Assembly (NCBI GenBank): GCA_014376425.1
Contig: JACMRO010000144.1
Span: forward strand, 1 to 16,710
Length of the DNA: 16,710 nt
Origin: Rubritepida sp.
Lineage (GTDB): Bacteria > Pseudomonadota > Alphaproteobacteria > Acetobacterales > Acetobacteraceae
Direction of reading: 5' to 3'
Shown here: positions 1 through 7,108 of the stretch, in pieces
Numbering within the stretch: position 1 is the first letter of the stretch
Layout of the letters: the number at the start of each line of letters is the position of its first letter
Program-made: the position numbers and the translations under genes
The notes under the pieces: generated by a model
The model's database searches: none
Seen by the model: only the letters and a program-made list of their open reading frames with translations
What the model was told of the DNA's origin: nothing

Positions 1-1
1 C

Positions 2-310
2 AACGCCTCCGAACCGTTGATGATGGTGGGGCTGCTGGCGTGGCTGCTGGGCTGGCGGCTGCTGCCGCTGCCGGCCGGCTTGCGACTATGGGCGCTGGCC
101 GGGCTGAGCCTGGCCGCAGGGGTGGCTACCGCCGGCCTCGAATTCCTCTGGTACGAGAACTTCACCCGGTTGCCGGCCGCACGCATCTTCGCCGCCAATC
201 TCGACCTGGCGCTGGCACCGCGGCCGGCGACGCAGGTCGTGCTGATCGCGCTCGCCTTCATCACCCTGGTCGCGTTGCGCCGGCTTGCCGCCTCCCGCCC
301 GCAGGCCTAG
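2..310 (+). CDS. C-terminal part of a membrane protein, YedZ/MsrQ-like haem-binding subunit (5' truncated by window)
   Basis: The reading frame is open from the first bases and ends at TAG 308-310, so only the last 102 residues or so are visible and the true start lies outside. The visible part is hydrophobic: it has three likely membrane segments (around residues 7-23, 28-48 and 77-95 of the fragment), and ends in Arg-rich cytoplasmic residues. The pattern of a SEPLMM segment, then a GLEFLWY motif and an AANLDLAL motif resembles the C-terminus of alphaproteobacterial YedZ/MsrQ or ferric-reductase-like haem-binding membrane proteins, which pass electrons to a periplasmic methionine-sulfoxide reductase. 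That resemblance is from memory. The haem-ligating histidines would lie upstream and cannot be checked. The stop codon abuts the left end of the repeat at 310-470. Confidence 0.6.
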   Translation, partial: NASEPLMMVGLLAWLLGWRLLPLPAGLRLWALAGLSLAAGVATAGLEFLWYENFTRLPAARIFAANLDLALAPRPATQVVLIALAFITLVALRRLAASRPQA

Positions 311-470
311 CAGGTTGCTGAAGAACTGGCGGCTGAGGGTGGGCGAAGGACTTTTTGGGCAGGAAAGGCCGGGCCGCCGGCAGGATGCTATTGCATCCTG
401 ACAAGGGACGAACGAATCCTGCGCGGAAAGGCATCGCTCAGCCGACCCGTCCAGTTTTTCAGCAGCCTGC
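310..470. repeat. MITE-like palindromic element with about 20-bp terminal inverted repeats
   Basis: The left end gcaggttgctgaagaactgg (310-329) pairs with the reverse complement of ccagtttttcagcagcctgc (451-470) at 18 of 20 positions. Pairing resumes inside with cggctgag (330-337) against ctcagccg (437-444), after a 6-nt bulge on the right arm. A second perfect hairpin sits near the middle, with 8-bp arms at 381-388 and 393-400 and a TATT loop. The 161-bp unit has no convincing reading frame, which fits a non-autonomous miniature transposable element or another dispersed palindromic repeat. No clear target-site duplication is visible at the edges. As RNA it could fold and reduce read-through from the upstream gene. 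Confidence 0.6.
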
Positions 471-500
471 CTGACCCGGCAGGGACAAGAGGAAGCACCC

Positions 501-1571
501 ATGACCCGCAAACATCGCATCGCCGTCGTCCCCGGCGACGGCATTGGCCGCGAGACCGTGCCCGAGGGCCTGCGCGTGCTCGACGCCGCCGCCCGCCGCT
601 TCGGTTTCGACCTGGAGCTGAGCCACTACGACTGGTCGTGCGAGACCTACGCGCAGACCGGCAAAATGATGCCCGATGACGGGTTGGACCAGCTCGGCAA
701 ATCCGACAGCATCTTTCTGGGCGCGGTGGGCTGGCCCGGTGTGCCGGACCACATTTCGCTGTGGGGCCTGCTGATCCCCATCCGTCGCAGCTTCGACCAG
801 TATGTCTCGCTGCGACCCTGCAAGCTGATGCCCGGCGCCCGCACGCCGCTCGCCAACCGCACACCGGCCGAGATCGACTTCTATGTCGTGCGCGAGAACA
901 CCGAGGGCGAGTACAGCTCCGTCGGCGGCCGCATGTTCCCGGGCACCGACCGGGAGTTCGTCAGCCAGCAATCCATCCTCACCCGCACCGGCACCGACCG
1001 CATCATCAAGTATGCGTTCGAGCTGGCGATGACCCGCCCCCGCCGCAAGCTGACCTCCGCCACCAAGTCCAACGGCATCACCTTCACCATGCCCTACTGG
1101 GACGAGCGTTTCGCCGAGATGGCAAAGCACTATCCGGAGGTGACGACCGACCAGTTCCACATCGACATCCTCTGCGCCCAGTTCGTGCAGCATCCGGACT
1201 GGTTCGACGTGGTCGTGGGCTCCAACCTGTTCGGCGACATCCTGAGCGACCTGGGCCCCGCCGTCGCCGGCTCCATCGGCATCGCGCCGTCCGCCAACAT
1301 CAATCCCGAAAAGCTGTTCCCGGGCATGTGCGAGCCGGTGCATGGCAGCGCGCCCGACATCGCCGGCAAACTGATCTGCAACCCGATCGGGCAGATCTGG
1401 TCGGGCGCGATGATGCTCGAACACCTGGGCGAGACCGAGGCCGCCGCCGCCATAGTCCGCTGCATCGAGACGCATCTGGCCGAGGGTGGGCCGCGCACCC
1501 GCGATATGGGCGGCAATGCCGGCACGGTGGATGTGGGGAAGGCGCTGGCCGAGGCCGTCGCGCGGGCCTGA
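501..1571 (+). CDS. ttuC: Tartrate / D-malate dehydrogenase (isocitrate/isopropylmalate dehydrogenase superfamily)
   Basis: The product is a 356-residue cytosolic NAD-dependent, divalent-metal-dependent beta-decarboxylating-type dehydrogenase. Family members oxidise the C2 hydroxyl of tartrate or D-malate, with decarboxylation for some substrates. Visible landmarks are PGDGIG (11-16), the GAVGWPGVPDHISLWG stretch (74-89) typical of tartrate dehydrogenases, RENTEGEYSS (131-140) with the catalytic Tyr138, SATKSN (186-191) with catalytic Lys189, Asp222 in HIDIL, the metal-binding SNLFGDILSDLG (241-252) with Asp246 and Asp250, and EPVHGSAPDIAG (278-289). The length is normal for the family. An agagga ribosome-binding site lies 7 nt before the ATG. 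No leuCD or TCA genes adjoin it. Together with otnK and otnC downstream, this favours a role with C4 sugar acids over leucine synthesis. Substrate specificity cannot be read from sequence. Confidence 0.9.
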   Translation: MTRKHRIAVVPGDGIGRETVPEGLRVLDAAARRFGFDLELSHYDWSCETYAQTGKMMPDDGLDQLGKSDSIFLGAVGWPGVPDHISLWGLLIPIRRSFDQYVSLRPCKLMPGARTPLANRTPAEIDFYVVRENTEGEYSSVGGRMFPGTDREFVSQQSILTRTGTDRIIKYAFELAMTRPRRKLTSATKSNGITFTMPYWDERFAEMAKHYPEVTTDQFHIDILCAQFVQHPDWFDVVVGSNLFGDILSDLGPAVAGSIGIAPSANINPEKLFPGMCEPVHGSAPDIAGKLICNPIGQIWSGAMMLEHLGETEAAAAIVRCIETHLAEGGPRTRDMGGNAGTVDVGKALAEAVARA

Positions 1572-1582
1572 TCTTTCGTTGA

Positions 1583-1631
1583 CCCCGCGGCCGGGCGGGG
1601 CCTAGCCTCTCTCCAAGCCGGGAAACCCGGC
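1583..1631 (+). promoter_or_regulatory. Two consecutive GC hairpins in the leader before the solute-binding protein gene
   Basis: The 73-bp gap holds two stems: ccccgc (1583-1588) with gcgggg (1595-1600), and a perfect gccggg-aaa-cccggc hairpin (1617-1631). The second ends only 3 nt before the ggagga ribosome-binding site (1635-1640). There is no T tract after either stem, so a simple intrinsic terminator is unlikely. An mRNA-stability or translation-modulating role is possible but is inference. Confidence 0.35.
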
Positions 1632-1644
1632 GTCGGAGGATGCG

Positions 1645-2970
1645 ATGACCCAACTGACCCGCCGTGGCAGCGTGGCCGCGGCTGCCGCGCTCATCGCCGG
1701 CCAGGCCTCGGGCCAGGCCATCCCCACCACGGCCGCCGCGGTACCGCGCCTCACCCCCGAACCCGGTGCGAGGCTGCGCATCCTGCGCCCCGCACGCTTC
1801 GTCGAGCCTGACGAAGTCATCTTCAACGCCAATACACGCCGCTTCACCGAACGCACCGGCATCGAGGTGCGCATCGACTACGTCGGCTGGGACGACATGC
1901 CGGCGCAGACCGCCGTCGCCGCCAATACAGGCCAGGGGCCCGATGTGATCGTGGGCTTCGGCGCCGACCCGCATCTGTATGCCGACAAGGTCATCGAGGT
2001 GACGGACGTGGCCGACTATCTCGGCGCGAAATACGGCGGCTGGTATCCCCTGGCCGAGACCTATGGCCGCCGCTTCAACAGCCGCGACTGGCTGGGCGTG
2101 CCGATGGGCGGCAGCGGCAGCCCGGCGCTGTTCCGCACCTCGGCGCTGCGGGCCGCGGGGTTCGACGCCGTGCCGACCGACCTAGGCCAGTTCCTGCGGC
2201 TGTGCGAGGGGCTGAAACGGGCGGGCCGGCCCTGCGGCTTTGCCCTCAGCCATGCGCCGGGGGATGCGCCTGGCTATGCAAACTGGCTGCTCTGGTCGCA
2301 TGGCGGGCGGATGCTGGACGAGCAGGGCCGCGTGGCCCTCGAAAGTCCGGCAACACTGCGCGCGCTGGACTATTCCCGCGCCATGCAGACCACCATGATC
2401 GCGGGCACGATGGGCTGGAACGGCGTCTCCAACAACCGCGCCTTCATCGGCGGCGAGTTGGGCCTGACCCAGAACGGCGTGTCGGTCTATTTCGCCCTGA
2501 AGAACTCGGCCGATGCCGAGCAGCGCGCCGCCGCCGGGGACACCGACCACGCCGAAATGCCGCGTGGCGAGGCGCCGGCCACGCCGCAATCGGGCCTGGT
2601 GCTGAACGCCATGGTGATGCGCTACAGCCGGGCGCAGCAGGCGGCCAAGGCCTGGATCACCTTCATGATGGAGGCCGAACAGTACGATCCCTGGCTGACC
2701 GGCTCGCTGGGCTACTGGTCGCAGCCGTTGCGCGCCTACGCGCAGAGCGCGGTGTGGCGGTCCGACCCAAAGATCAGGGTGTTCTCGGCCACGCTCGATA
2801 CGCCCTTCCACGACGCCTACACCGGGCCGATCACGGCGGGATCGGCCGCGGTAGCGGCGAACTGGGTGCTGGTGGACATGTTCGCCCGCGTCGCCACCGG
2901 CCAGGCCACGGCACAGGATTCCATGCGCGAGGCGGTCCGCGCCGCACAGCGCCACACCCGGAGGACATGA
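1645..2970 (+). CDS. Extracellular solute-binding protein, ABC sugar-type (family 1)
   Basis: The product is a 441-residue periplasmic binding protein. The N-terminus carries a twin arginine (TRRGSV, residues 5-10), an Ala-rich hydrophobic stretch and a probable cleavage site after ASGQA near residue 25, so export by Tat or Sec is expected. The mature part has the layout of family 1 (MalE/UgpB-like) proteins: a start motif with FNANTRRFTERTGIEVRIDYVGW, a GPDVIVGF segment, a hinge with PMGGSGSPALFRTSAL, and a C-terminal helical region. A ggagga ribosome-binding site lies 4 nt before the start. No permease or ATPase gene is near, so it is an orphan or serves a transporter encoded elsewhere. Its stop codon overlaps the start of the dioxygenase gene, implying cotranslation. 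The ligand is unknown. Confidence 0.85.
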   Translation: MTQLTRRGSVAAAAALIAGQASGQAIPTTAAAVPRLTPEPGARLRILRPARFVEPDEVIFNANTRRFTERTGIEVRIDYVGWDDMPAQTAVAANTGQGPDVIVGFGADPHLYADKVIEVTDVADYLGAKYGGWYPLAETYGRRFNSRDWLGVPMGGSGSPALFRTSALRAAGFDAVPTDLGQFLRLCEGLKRAGRPCGFALSHAPGDAPGYANWLLWSHGGRMLDEQGRVALESPATLRALDYSRAMQTTMIAGTMGWNGVSNNRAFIGGELGLTQNGVSVYFALKNSADAEQRAAAGDTDHAEMPRGEAPATPQSGLVLNAMVMRYSRAQQAAKAWITFMMEAEQYDPWLTGSLGYWSQPLRAYAQSAVWRSDPKIRVFSATLDTPFHDAYTGPITAGSAAVAANWVLVDMFARVATGQATAQDSMREAVRAAQRHTRRT

Positions 2971-3845
2971 TGATGCTGACGCCCGCGCAAATCGCCGAAT
3001 ACAACCGCACCGGCGCCATCGTGGTGCCCGACGTGCTGAGCCCGGCCGAGGTGGCGGCGCTGCGCGCTGTGACCGACCAGTTCGTGCGCGAGGCCGCCGC
3101 GCACAGCACCCACAATGCCATCTACGACCTCGAGGACAGCCACAGCGCGGCGCAGCCCCGCGTGCGCCGCATCAAGGCGCCCGACCAGCACCACCCCGCC
3201 TATGCCGCCCTGATCCGGCACCCGCGCATCGTCGCCTGCCTGACCGCGCTGTGGGGGCCGGATGTGCGGTTCGACGCGGCCAAGCTGAACATGAAGTCGG
3301 CCGGCTTCGGTGCCGCGGTCGAGTGGCATCAGGACTGGGCCTTCTACCCCCACACCAATGACGACCTCGCGGCCGTGGGCGTGATGATGGACGATATGGA
3401 ACTGTCCAACGGCCCCCTGCTGGTGGTGCCGGGCAGCCATCGGGGGCCTGTCTTCGACCACCATTTCCAGGGCCGGTTCTGTGGCGCGATGGACCCGACC
3501 AGGGGGGAGATCGACTACGCCTCGGCTGTGCCGCTGACCGGGCGGGCGGGGTCGATCACCATCCACCACGTCCGCGCCGCGCACGCTTCCGCGCCCAACA
3601 CGTCGAACCGCGAAAGGCGGCTGTTCCTGATGCAGTTCCGCGCCGCCGACGCATGGCCGTTGCTGGGCTTCCCGGGCGGTATTGAAGCCTACGACGCGCT
3701 GATGGTGGCCGGCAGCCCGACCCTGGCACCCCGCCTGGCGGACGTGCCGGTGCGGCTGCCGCTGCCACCAGCGGATATGCAGGGTTCGATTTACGAGAAC
3801 CAGAAGGCGCTGAAGAACAAGTTTTTCGCCAGCCCGGCGGGCTGA
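2967..3845 (+). CDS. Phytanoyl-CoA dioxygenase (PhyH) family Fe(II)/2-oxoglutarate oxygenase
   Basis: The product is a cytosolic non-haem iron oxygenase of about 292 residues, in a family that hydroxylates small molecules using 2-oxoglutarate and O2. The facial triad is readable as H121-x-D123 in EWHQDWAFYP and the distal His206 in AAHASAPN. Arg215 or a neighbouring Arg in NTSNRERR probably binds 2-oxoglutarate. The VVPGSHRGP segment (153-161) is also characteristic. Three in-frame ATGs occur at 2967, 2970 and 2973. The first overlaps the upstream stop as ATGA but lies only 2 nt after ggagg, so 2970 or 2973 fit better as starts. It is coupled to the upstream solute-binding protein, which suggests it may act on the imported compound. 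The substrate is unknown; ectoine-, phytanoyl- and phosphonate-hydroxylating relatives show how broad the family is. Confidence 0.88.
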   Translation: MMMLTPAQIAEYNRTGAIVVPDVLSPAEVAALRAVTDQFVREAAAHSTHNAIYDLEDSHSAAQPRVRRIKAPDQHHPAYAALIRHPRIVACLTALWGPDVRFDAAKLNMKSAGFGAAVEWHQDWAFYPHTNDDLAAVGVMMDDMELSNGPLLVVPGSHRGPVFDHHFQGRFCGAMDPTRGEIDYASAVPLTGRAGSITIHHVRAAHASAPNTSNRERRLFLMQFRAADAWPLLGFPGGIEAYDALMVAGSPTLAPRLADVPVRLPLPPADMQGSIYENQKALKNKFFASPAG

Positions 3846-3847
3846 AC

Positions 3848-3875
3848 TTCGGGCCGGCACAGCCGGCGGCCCGAA
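3848..3875 (+). terminator. Terminator-like dyad after the PhyH gene
   Basis: Two nucleotides after the stop codon, ttcgggcc (3848-3855) pairs perfectly with ggcccgaa (3868-3875). An alternative inner pairing of two gccggc copies would leave a short bulge. No T run follows, so termination would be weak or Rho-assisted. It separates the binding-protein/dioxygenase pair from the DUF1624 gene. Confidence 0.4.
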
Positions 3876-3918
3876 CGGGATTTCCGGCCCAGGGTCGTTC
3901 GGGTGTAGCCTGCACGCC

Positions 3919-4584
3919 ATGCCCACCGCCCGCCTGCCGTTGCTCGACGCTGCCCGCGGCCTGGCGGTGGTGGCCATGGTGACCTACCACTTCTTCTGGG
4001 ACCTGTCGGTCTTCGGCTTCATCGAGACCGATGTGGGCCAGGCCTGGCGTGGCGCTGCCATGGCCATCGCGGCCAGTTTCCTGGCGATATCGGGCGCGGC
4101 TTTTACCCGGGCGGGCCGCCTCAAGCCGCGGCGGCTCGTCATCATCACCGGTGCCGCGGCGCTGGTCTCGCTCGGCAGCTGGTGGTTCGATCCGGGCAGC
4201 TTCATCTTCTTCGGCATCCTGCACTGCATCGCGCTGTCCTGCCTGCTGGCGCTGCCCTTCCTGCGCGCGCCAGGGTGGCTGCTGGTTCTGGCGGCCGCCA
4301 CGGTCCTCGTGGCCGGCACCTGGGCGCATCCCGTCTTCGACGCCTGGCCCTGGTTGTGGCTCGGCCTGTCCACCCAGCTGCCGCTGACCAATGACTACAT
4401 CCCGATCATCCCCTGGTTCGGCTTCGTGCTGTTGGGGATGTGGGCGGGGCGGTGGCAGGCCTGGCCGGCATGGGGCCCGCCGCCGCTGGTCTGGCTGGGG
4501 CGCTGGAGCCTGCCCATCTACCTCGTGCATCAACCGGTGCTGATGGGCTTGCTGTCCCTCGCCATGCCCGGCAAGCCTGGCTGA
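3919..4584 (+). CDS. DUF1624 / heparan-alpha-glucosaminide N-acetyltransferase-like membrane protein
   Basis: The product is a 221-residue polytopic inner-membrane protein. The N-terminal LLDAARGLAVVAMVTYHFFWDLSVFG pattern, with Arg13, His24 and Asp28 in the first membrane segment, is the signature of the DUF1624/HGSNAT-related acyltransferase group. About six further hydrophobic segments follow, ending with LPIYLVHQPVLMGLL near the C-terminus, a motif shared with acyltransferase-3-like proteins. The family is thought to transfer acyl groups across the membrane, but the substrate is unknown for bacterial members. No strong ribosome-binding site is visible. The gene ends 15 bp before otnK, so it is probably cotranscribed with it, although no functional link to tetronate catabolism is evident. 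Confidence 0.8.
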   Translation: MPTARLPLLDAARGLAVVAMVTYHFFWDLSVFGFIETDVGQAWRGAAMAIAASFLAISGAAFTRAGRLKPRRLVIITGAAALVSLGSWWFDPGSFIFFGILHCIALSCLLALPFLRAPGWLLVLAAATVLVAGTWAHPVFDAWPWLWLGLSTQLPLTNDYIPIIPWFGFVLLGMWAGRWQAWPAWGPPPLVWLGRWSLPIYLVHQPVLMGLLSLAMPGKPG

Positions 4585-4599
4585 CAGGAGAAACGTATC

Positions 4600-5865
4600 A
4601 TGCTGCTGGGCTGCATCGCCGATGATTTCACGGGCGCGACCGATCTCGCCAGCACGCTGGTCCGCCAGGGCATGCGCACGGTGCAGGTGATCGGCGTGCC
4701 TGGCGCGGGGCCCGAGGCGGTGCCCGAGGCGGATGCCGTGGTCGTCGCGCTGAAATCGCGCACCGCGCCGGCGGGCGATGCGGTCGCCTGGGCGCTGGCG
4801 GCCTGCGAGAGGCTGCTGGCCGCCGGTGCCAGGCAGATCTTCTGGAAATACTGCTCCACCTTCGACAGCACACCCACCGGCAACATCGGCCCGGTGGCCG
4901 ATGCGCTGATGAAGCGACTGGACGCGTCCGTCACGCTGTTCTGCCCGGCCTTCCCGGCCAATGGCCGCACCATCTACCAAGGCCACCTCTTTGTCGGCGG
5001 CGCGCTGCTGAGCGAGAGCGGCATGGAGCAGCACCCGCTGACGCCGATGATCGACCCCAACCTGGTGCGCGTGCTGACGGCGCAGACGGTGCATGGCGTG
5101 GGCCTGGTGCCCTTCGTCGTGGTCGACCAGGGCGCCGGTGCCATCCGCACCGCACTGACCCGCCTGGCCGACCAGGGCCGCCGCTGCGCCATCGTGGACG
5201 CGGTGACGGACCGGCACCTGTTCGCGATTGGCGAGGCGGCAGCGCTGCACCCGCTGCTCACCGGCGGCAGCGGCGTGGCCATGGGGTTGCCGGAGAACTT
5301 CCGGCGCACCGGGCTGCTGCCGGCGCGCGATGACGCGGCGGCGCTGCCACCCCATGCCGGCCACGCCGCCGTGCTGGCCGGCAGCTGCTCGCGCGCCACG
5401 CTGGGGCAGATCGGCCTGGCGCGTGACTACATGCCCACCCTGGAGCTGGACGTGCTGGCCACGCCCGATGCCGCCGCGCTGGCCGCCCAGGCCGTCGCCT
5501 GGATGGAGGGCCGGCTTAGCGCCGCACCCGTCCTGATCGCCGCCAGCGCACCGCCCGACCGCGTCGCGGCACTACAGGCGAAGCTGGGCCGCGAGGCCGC
5601 CGGCGCGCTGGTCGAGACCGCGCTGGCGGCGGTGGCCGGGGCGCTGGTAGCACGCGGCGTGCGCCGGCTGCTGGTCGCGGGTGGCGAGACCTCCGGCGCC
5701 GTGGTGCAGCAGCTGGGCGTGCGGACCCTGCGCATCGGCGCCGAGATCGACCCCGGCGTGCCATGGACCTATGCGCAGGGCACTGGCCCTGCCCTGCACC
5801 TGGCGCTTAAGAGCGGCAATTTCGGCGGCCGTGACTTCTTCGTGAAGGCGTTCGAACATGGATGA
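4600..5865 (+). CDS. otnK: 3-oxo-tetronate kinase, four-carbon acid sugar kinase family (DUF1537)
   Basis: The product is a 421-residue cytosolic ATP-dependent kinase. Characterised OtnK enzymes phosphorylate 3-oxo-tetronate at O4 during threonate or erythronate breakdown. The N-terminal substrate domain has CIADDFTGATDLA (5-17) with Asp8/Asp9 and KYCSTFDSTPTGNIG (83-97). The C-terminal nucleotide-binding domain has AGSCS (260-264), VAGGETSG (359-366), EIDPGVPW (382-389) and a late LKSGNFG (403-409), all expected landmarks. The length is full. An aggag ribosome-binding site lies 9 nt before the ATG. It overlaps otnC by 8 bp, a typical pairing. The stereoisomer used (L-threonate, D-threonate or D-erythronate route) cannot be decided from sequence. 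Confidence 0.92.
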   Translation: MLLGCIADDFTGATDLASTLVRQGMRTVQVIGVPGAGPEAVPEADAVVVALKSRTAPAGDAVAWALAACERLLAAGARQIFWKYCSTFDSTPTGNIGPVADALMKRLDASVTLFCPAFPANGRTIYQGHLFVGGALLSESGMEQHPLTPMIDPNLVRVLTAQTVHGVGLVPFVVVDQGAGAIRTALTRLADQGRRCAIVDAVTDRHLFAIGEAAALHPLLTGGSGVAMGLPENFRRTGLLPARDDAAALPPHAGHAAVLAGSCSRATLGQIGLARDYMPTLELDVLATPDAAALAAQAVAWMEGRLSAAPVLIAASAPPDRVAALQAKLGREAAGALVETALAAVAGALVARGVRRLLVAGGETSGAVVQQLGVRTLRIGAEIDPGVPWTYAQGTGPALHLALKSGNFGGRDFFVKAFEHG

Positions 5866-6490
5866 CGCGGCGCTGCTGGTCGAGCTTGGGCGCAGCCTGT
5901 TCGACCGCGGTTTCTCCGTCGGCAGCGCCGGCAACATCTCGGTGCGTCTGGCCGATGGCTACCTGATCACCCCCACCAACAGCAGCCTGGGGCGGCTGGA
6001 GGTCGCGCGCATCAGCCGGCTCGACAGGGGCTGGAATCACATCGGCGGCGACCCGCCCTCGAAGGAGGTGTTCATGCATCGTGCGGTGCTGACGGCGCGG
6101 CCCGATGCCGGCGCGGTGGTGCATCTGCATTCCACCAATGCCACCGCCATTGCCTGCCTGGCGGCCATCGGCGACACCGCGCCCATCCCGCCGCTGACAC
6201 CGTATTTTGTCATGCGCGTGGGGCGGCTGCTGCCGGTGCTGCCCTATCACCGCCCGGGCGACCCGGCGATGGAGGCGGGCATCCACGCGGCCGCGAAGAC
6301 TGCCCGCGCCGTGCTGCTGGCCAATCACGGGCCCGTCGTCAGCGGCGCCACGTTGCGCGACGCGGTGGCGGCGGCGGAGGAGCTGGAGGAGGCGGCACGC
6401 CTGGCGCTGCTGCTGCGGGGATGCAGCCCGCGTGCGCTGACGCCCGCACAGGTCGACGATTTGCTCGCCAGCTTCGGCGGCGCGGGGTAA
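5858..6490 (+). CDS. otnC: 3-oxo-tetronate 4-phosphate decarboxylase, class II aldolase family
   Basis: The product is a 210-residue Zn-dependent class II aldolase/adducin-fold enzyme. OtnC decarboxylates 3-oxo-tetronate 4-phosphate to dihydroxyacetone phosphate and CO2. Visible features are GSAGNISVRL (22-31), the TPTNSSLG phosphate-binding region (38-45), Glu70 in PSKE, the metal-binding pair His89 and His91 in VVHLHSTN, and the third His157 in LLANHGP. The length is normal. Its start lies inside the end of otnK, so the two are translationally coupled. The canonical partners, hydroxypyruvate-isomerase-like OtnI and a threonate/erythronate dehydrogenase, are not in the window; the upstream tartrate-dehydrogenase homologue might supply an oxidation step. 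Confidence 0.9.
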   Translation: MDDAALLVELGRSLFDRGFSVGSAGNISVRLADGYLITPTNSSLGRLEVARISRLDRGWNHIGGDPPSKEVFMHRAVLTARPDAGAVVHLHSTNATAIACLAAIGDTAPIPPLTPYFVMRVGRLLPVLPYHRPGDPAMEAGIHAAAKTARAVLLANHGPVVSGATLRDAVAAAEELEEAARLALLLRGCSPRALTPAQVDDLLASFGGAG

Positions 6491-6495
6491 GCGTC

Positions 6496-6518
6496 GGGCT
6501 CATTCCCGAACGGAGCCC
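6496..6518 (+). promoter_or_regulatory. Hairpin that could mask the nitroreductase ribosome-binding site
   Basis: gggctc (6496-6501) can pair with gagccc (6513-6518), with an 11-nt loop. The right arm contains most of the ggag ribosome-binding site (6512-6515) that lies 5 nt before the ATG at 6521. A translation-limiting effect is inference only, since a 6-bp GC stem in a GC-rich genome can arise by chance. Confidence 0.3.
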
Positions 6519-6520
6519 CC

Positions 6521-7108
6521 ATGAGCCGCAATGCCGTCACCACCCACGCCCTGCTGCCCGCCATCGCCGCCCGCTGGTCGCCCCGCGCCTTCGCCACGAC
6601 GCCGGTGAGCGAGGCGGATCTGCACGCCATCCTCGAAGCCGGTCGCTGGGCCGCATCGTCCTATAACGACCAGCCCTGGAGCTTCATCATCACCCGCCAC
6701 GGCGGGCCGGGCCATGCAGCGATGCTGTCGACGCTGGTGGCCTTCAACCAGGGCTGGGTGGCTGCCGCCCCGGTGCTGTTCTACTCGGTGGCGCGCACGC
6801 ATTTCGCGCAGGACGGCAAGCCGAACAAGCACGCCTGGCACGATTGCGGCGCGGCCACGGCGCAGATGGCCACCGAAGCCAGCGCGCGCGGCATGCAGAT
6901 GCACGGCATGGCCGGCTACGACCCCGAAGCCGCCCGCGCCGCCCTGGGCATCCCCGAGGGGCATGACCCGGTGGCGGCATGGGCGCTGGGCTTCCCGGGC
7001 GATGCGGCGCAACTGCCCGCCGGCCTGGCCGAGCGCGAGTCAGCGCCCCGCACCCGCCGCGAACCGGCAACCCTGTTCTACGCCGGCCGCTTCGGCACCG
7101 CGCTGTGA
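6521..7108 (+). CDS. Nitroreductase family FMN-dependent oxidoreductase
   Basis: The product is a 195-residue flavoprotein of the nitroreductase superfamily. These are usually homodimeric FMN enzymes that reduce nitro groups, quinones or enals with NAD(P)H. The N-terminal RWSPRAF (18-24), the EAGRWAASSYNDQPWSFI stretch (39-56) that contacts FMN, and the later DCGAATAQM helix support this call. The gene is complete and slightly shorter than the roughly 200-220 residues of classic members. A ggag lies 5 nt before the start. Its TGA overlaps the GTG start of the next gene. The physiological substrate is unknown. Confidence 0.87.
   Translation: MSRNAVTTHALLPAIAARWSPRAFATTPVSEADLHAILEAGRWAASSYNDQPWSFIITRHGGPGHAAMLSTLVAFNQGWVAAAPVLFYSVARTHFAQDGKPNKHAWHDCGAATAQMATEASARGMQMHGMAGYDPEAARAALGIPEGHDPVAAWALGFPGDAAQLPAGLAERESAPRTRREPATLFYAGRFGTAL

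Noticed and set aside
301..480. Target-site duplication flanking the palindromic element
   Set aside because: The flanks (left ending ggccta, right starting ctgacc) share no convincing direct repeat at the element edges.
459..1475. Long minus-strand open frame opposite the tartrate dehydrogenase gene
   Set aside because: It is a mirror of the strongly supported plus-strand gene in GC-rich DNA; its translation is His/Gly/Ala/Arg-rich with no recognisable motif.
3556..5364. 602-codon minus-strand frame across the PhyH, DUF1624 and otnK genes
   Set aside because: It spans three well-supported genes on the other strand and reads as Arg/Gln/His-rich low-complexity sequence, a typical GC-rich shadow.
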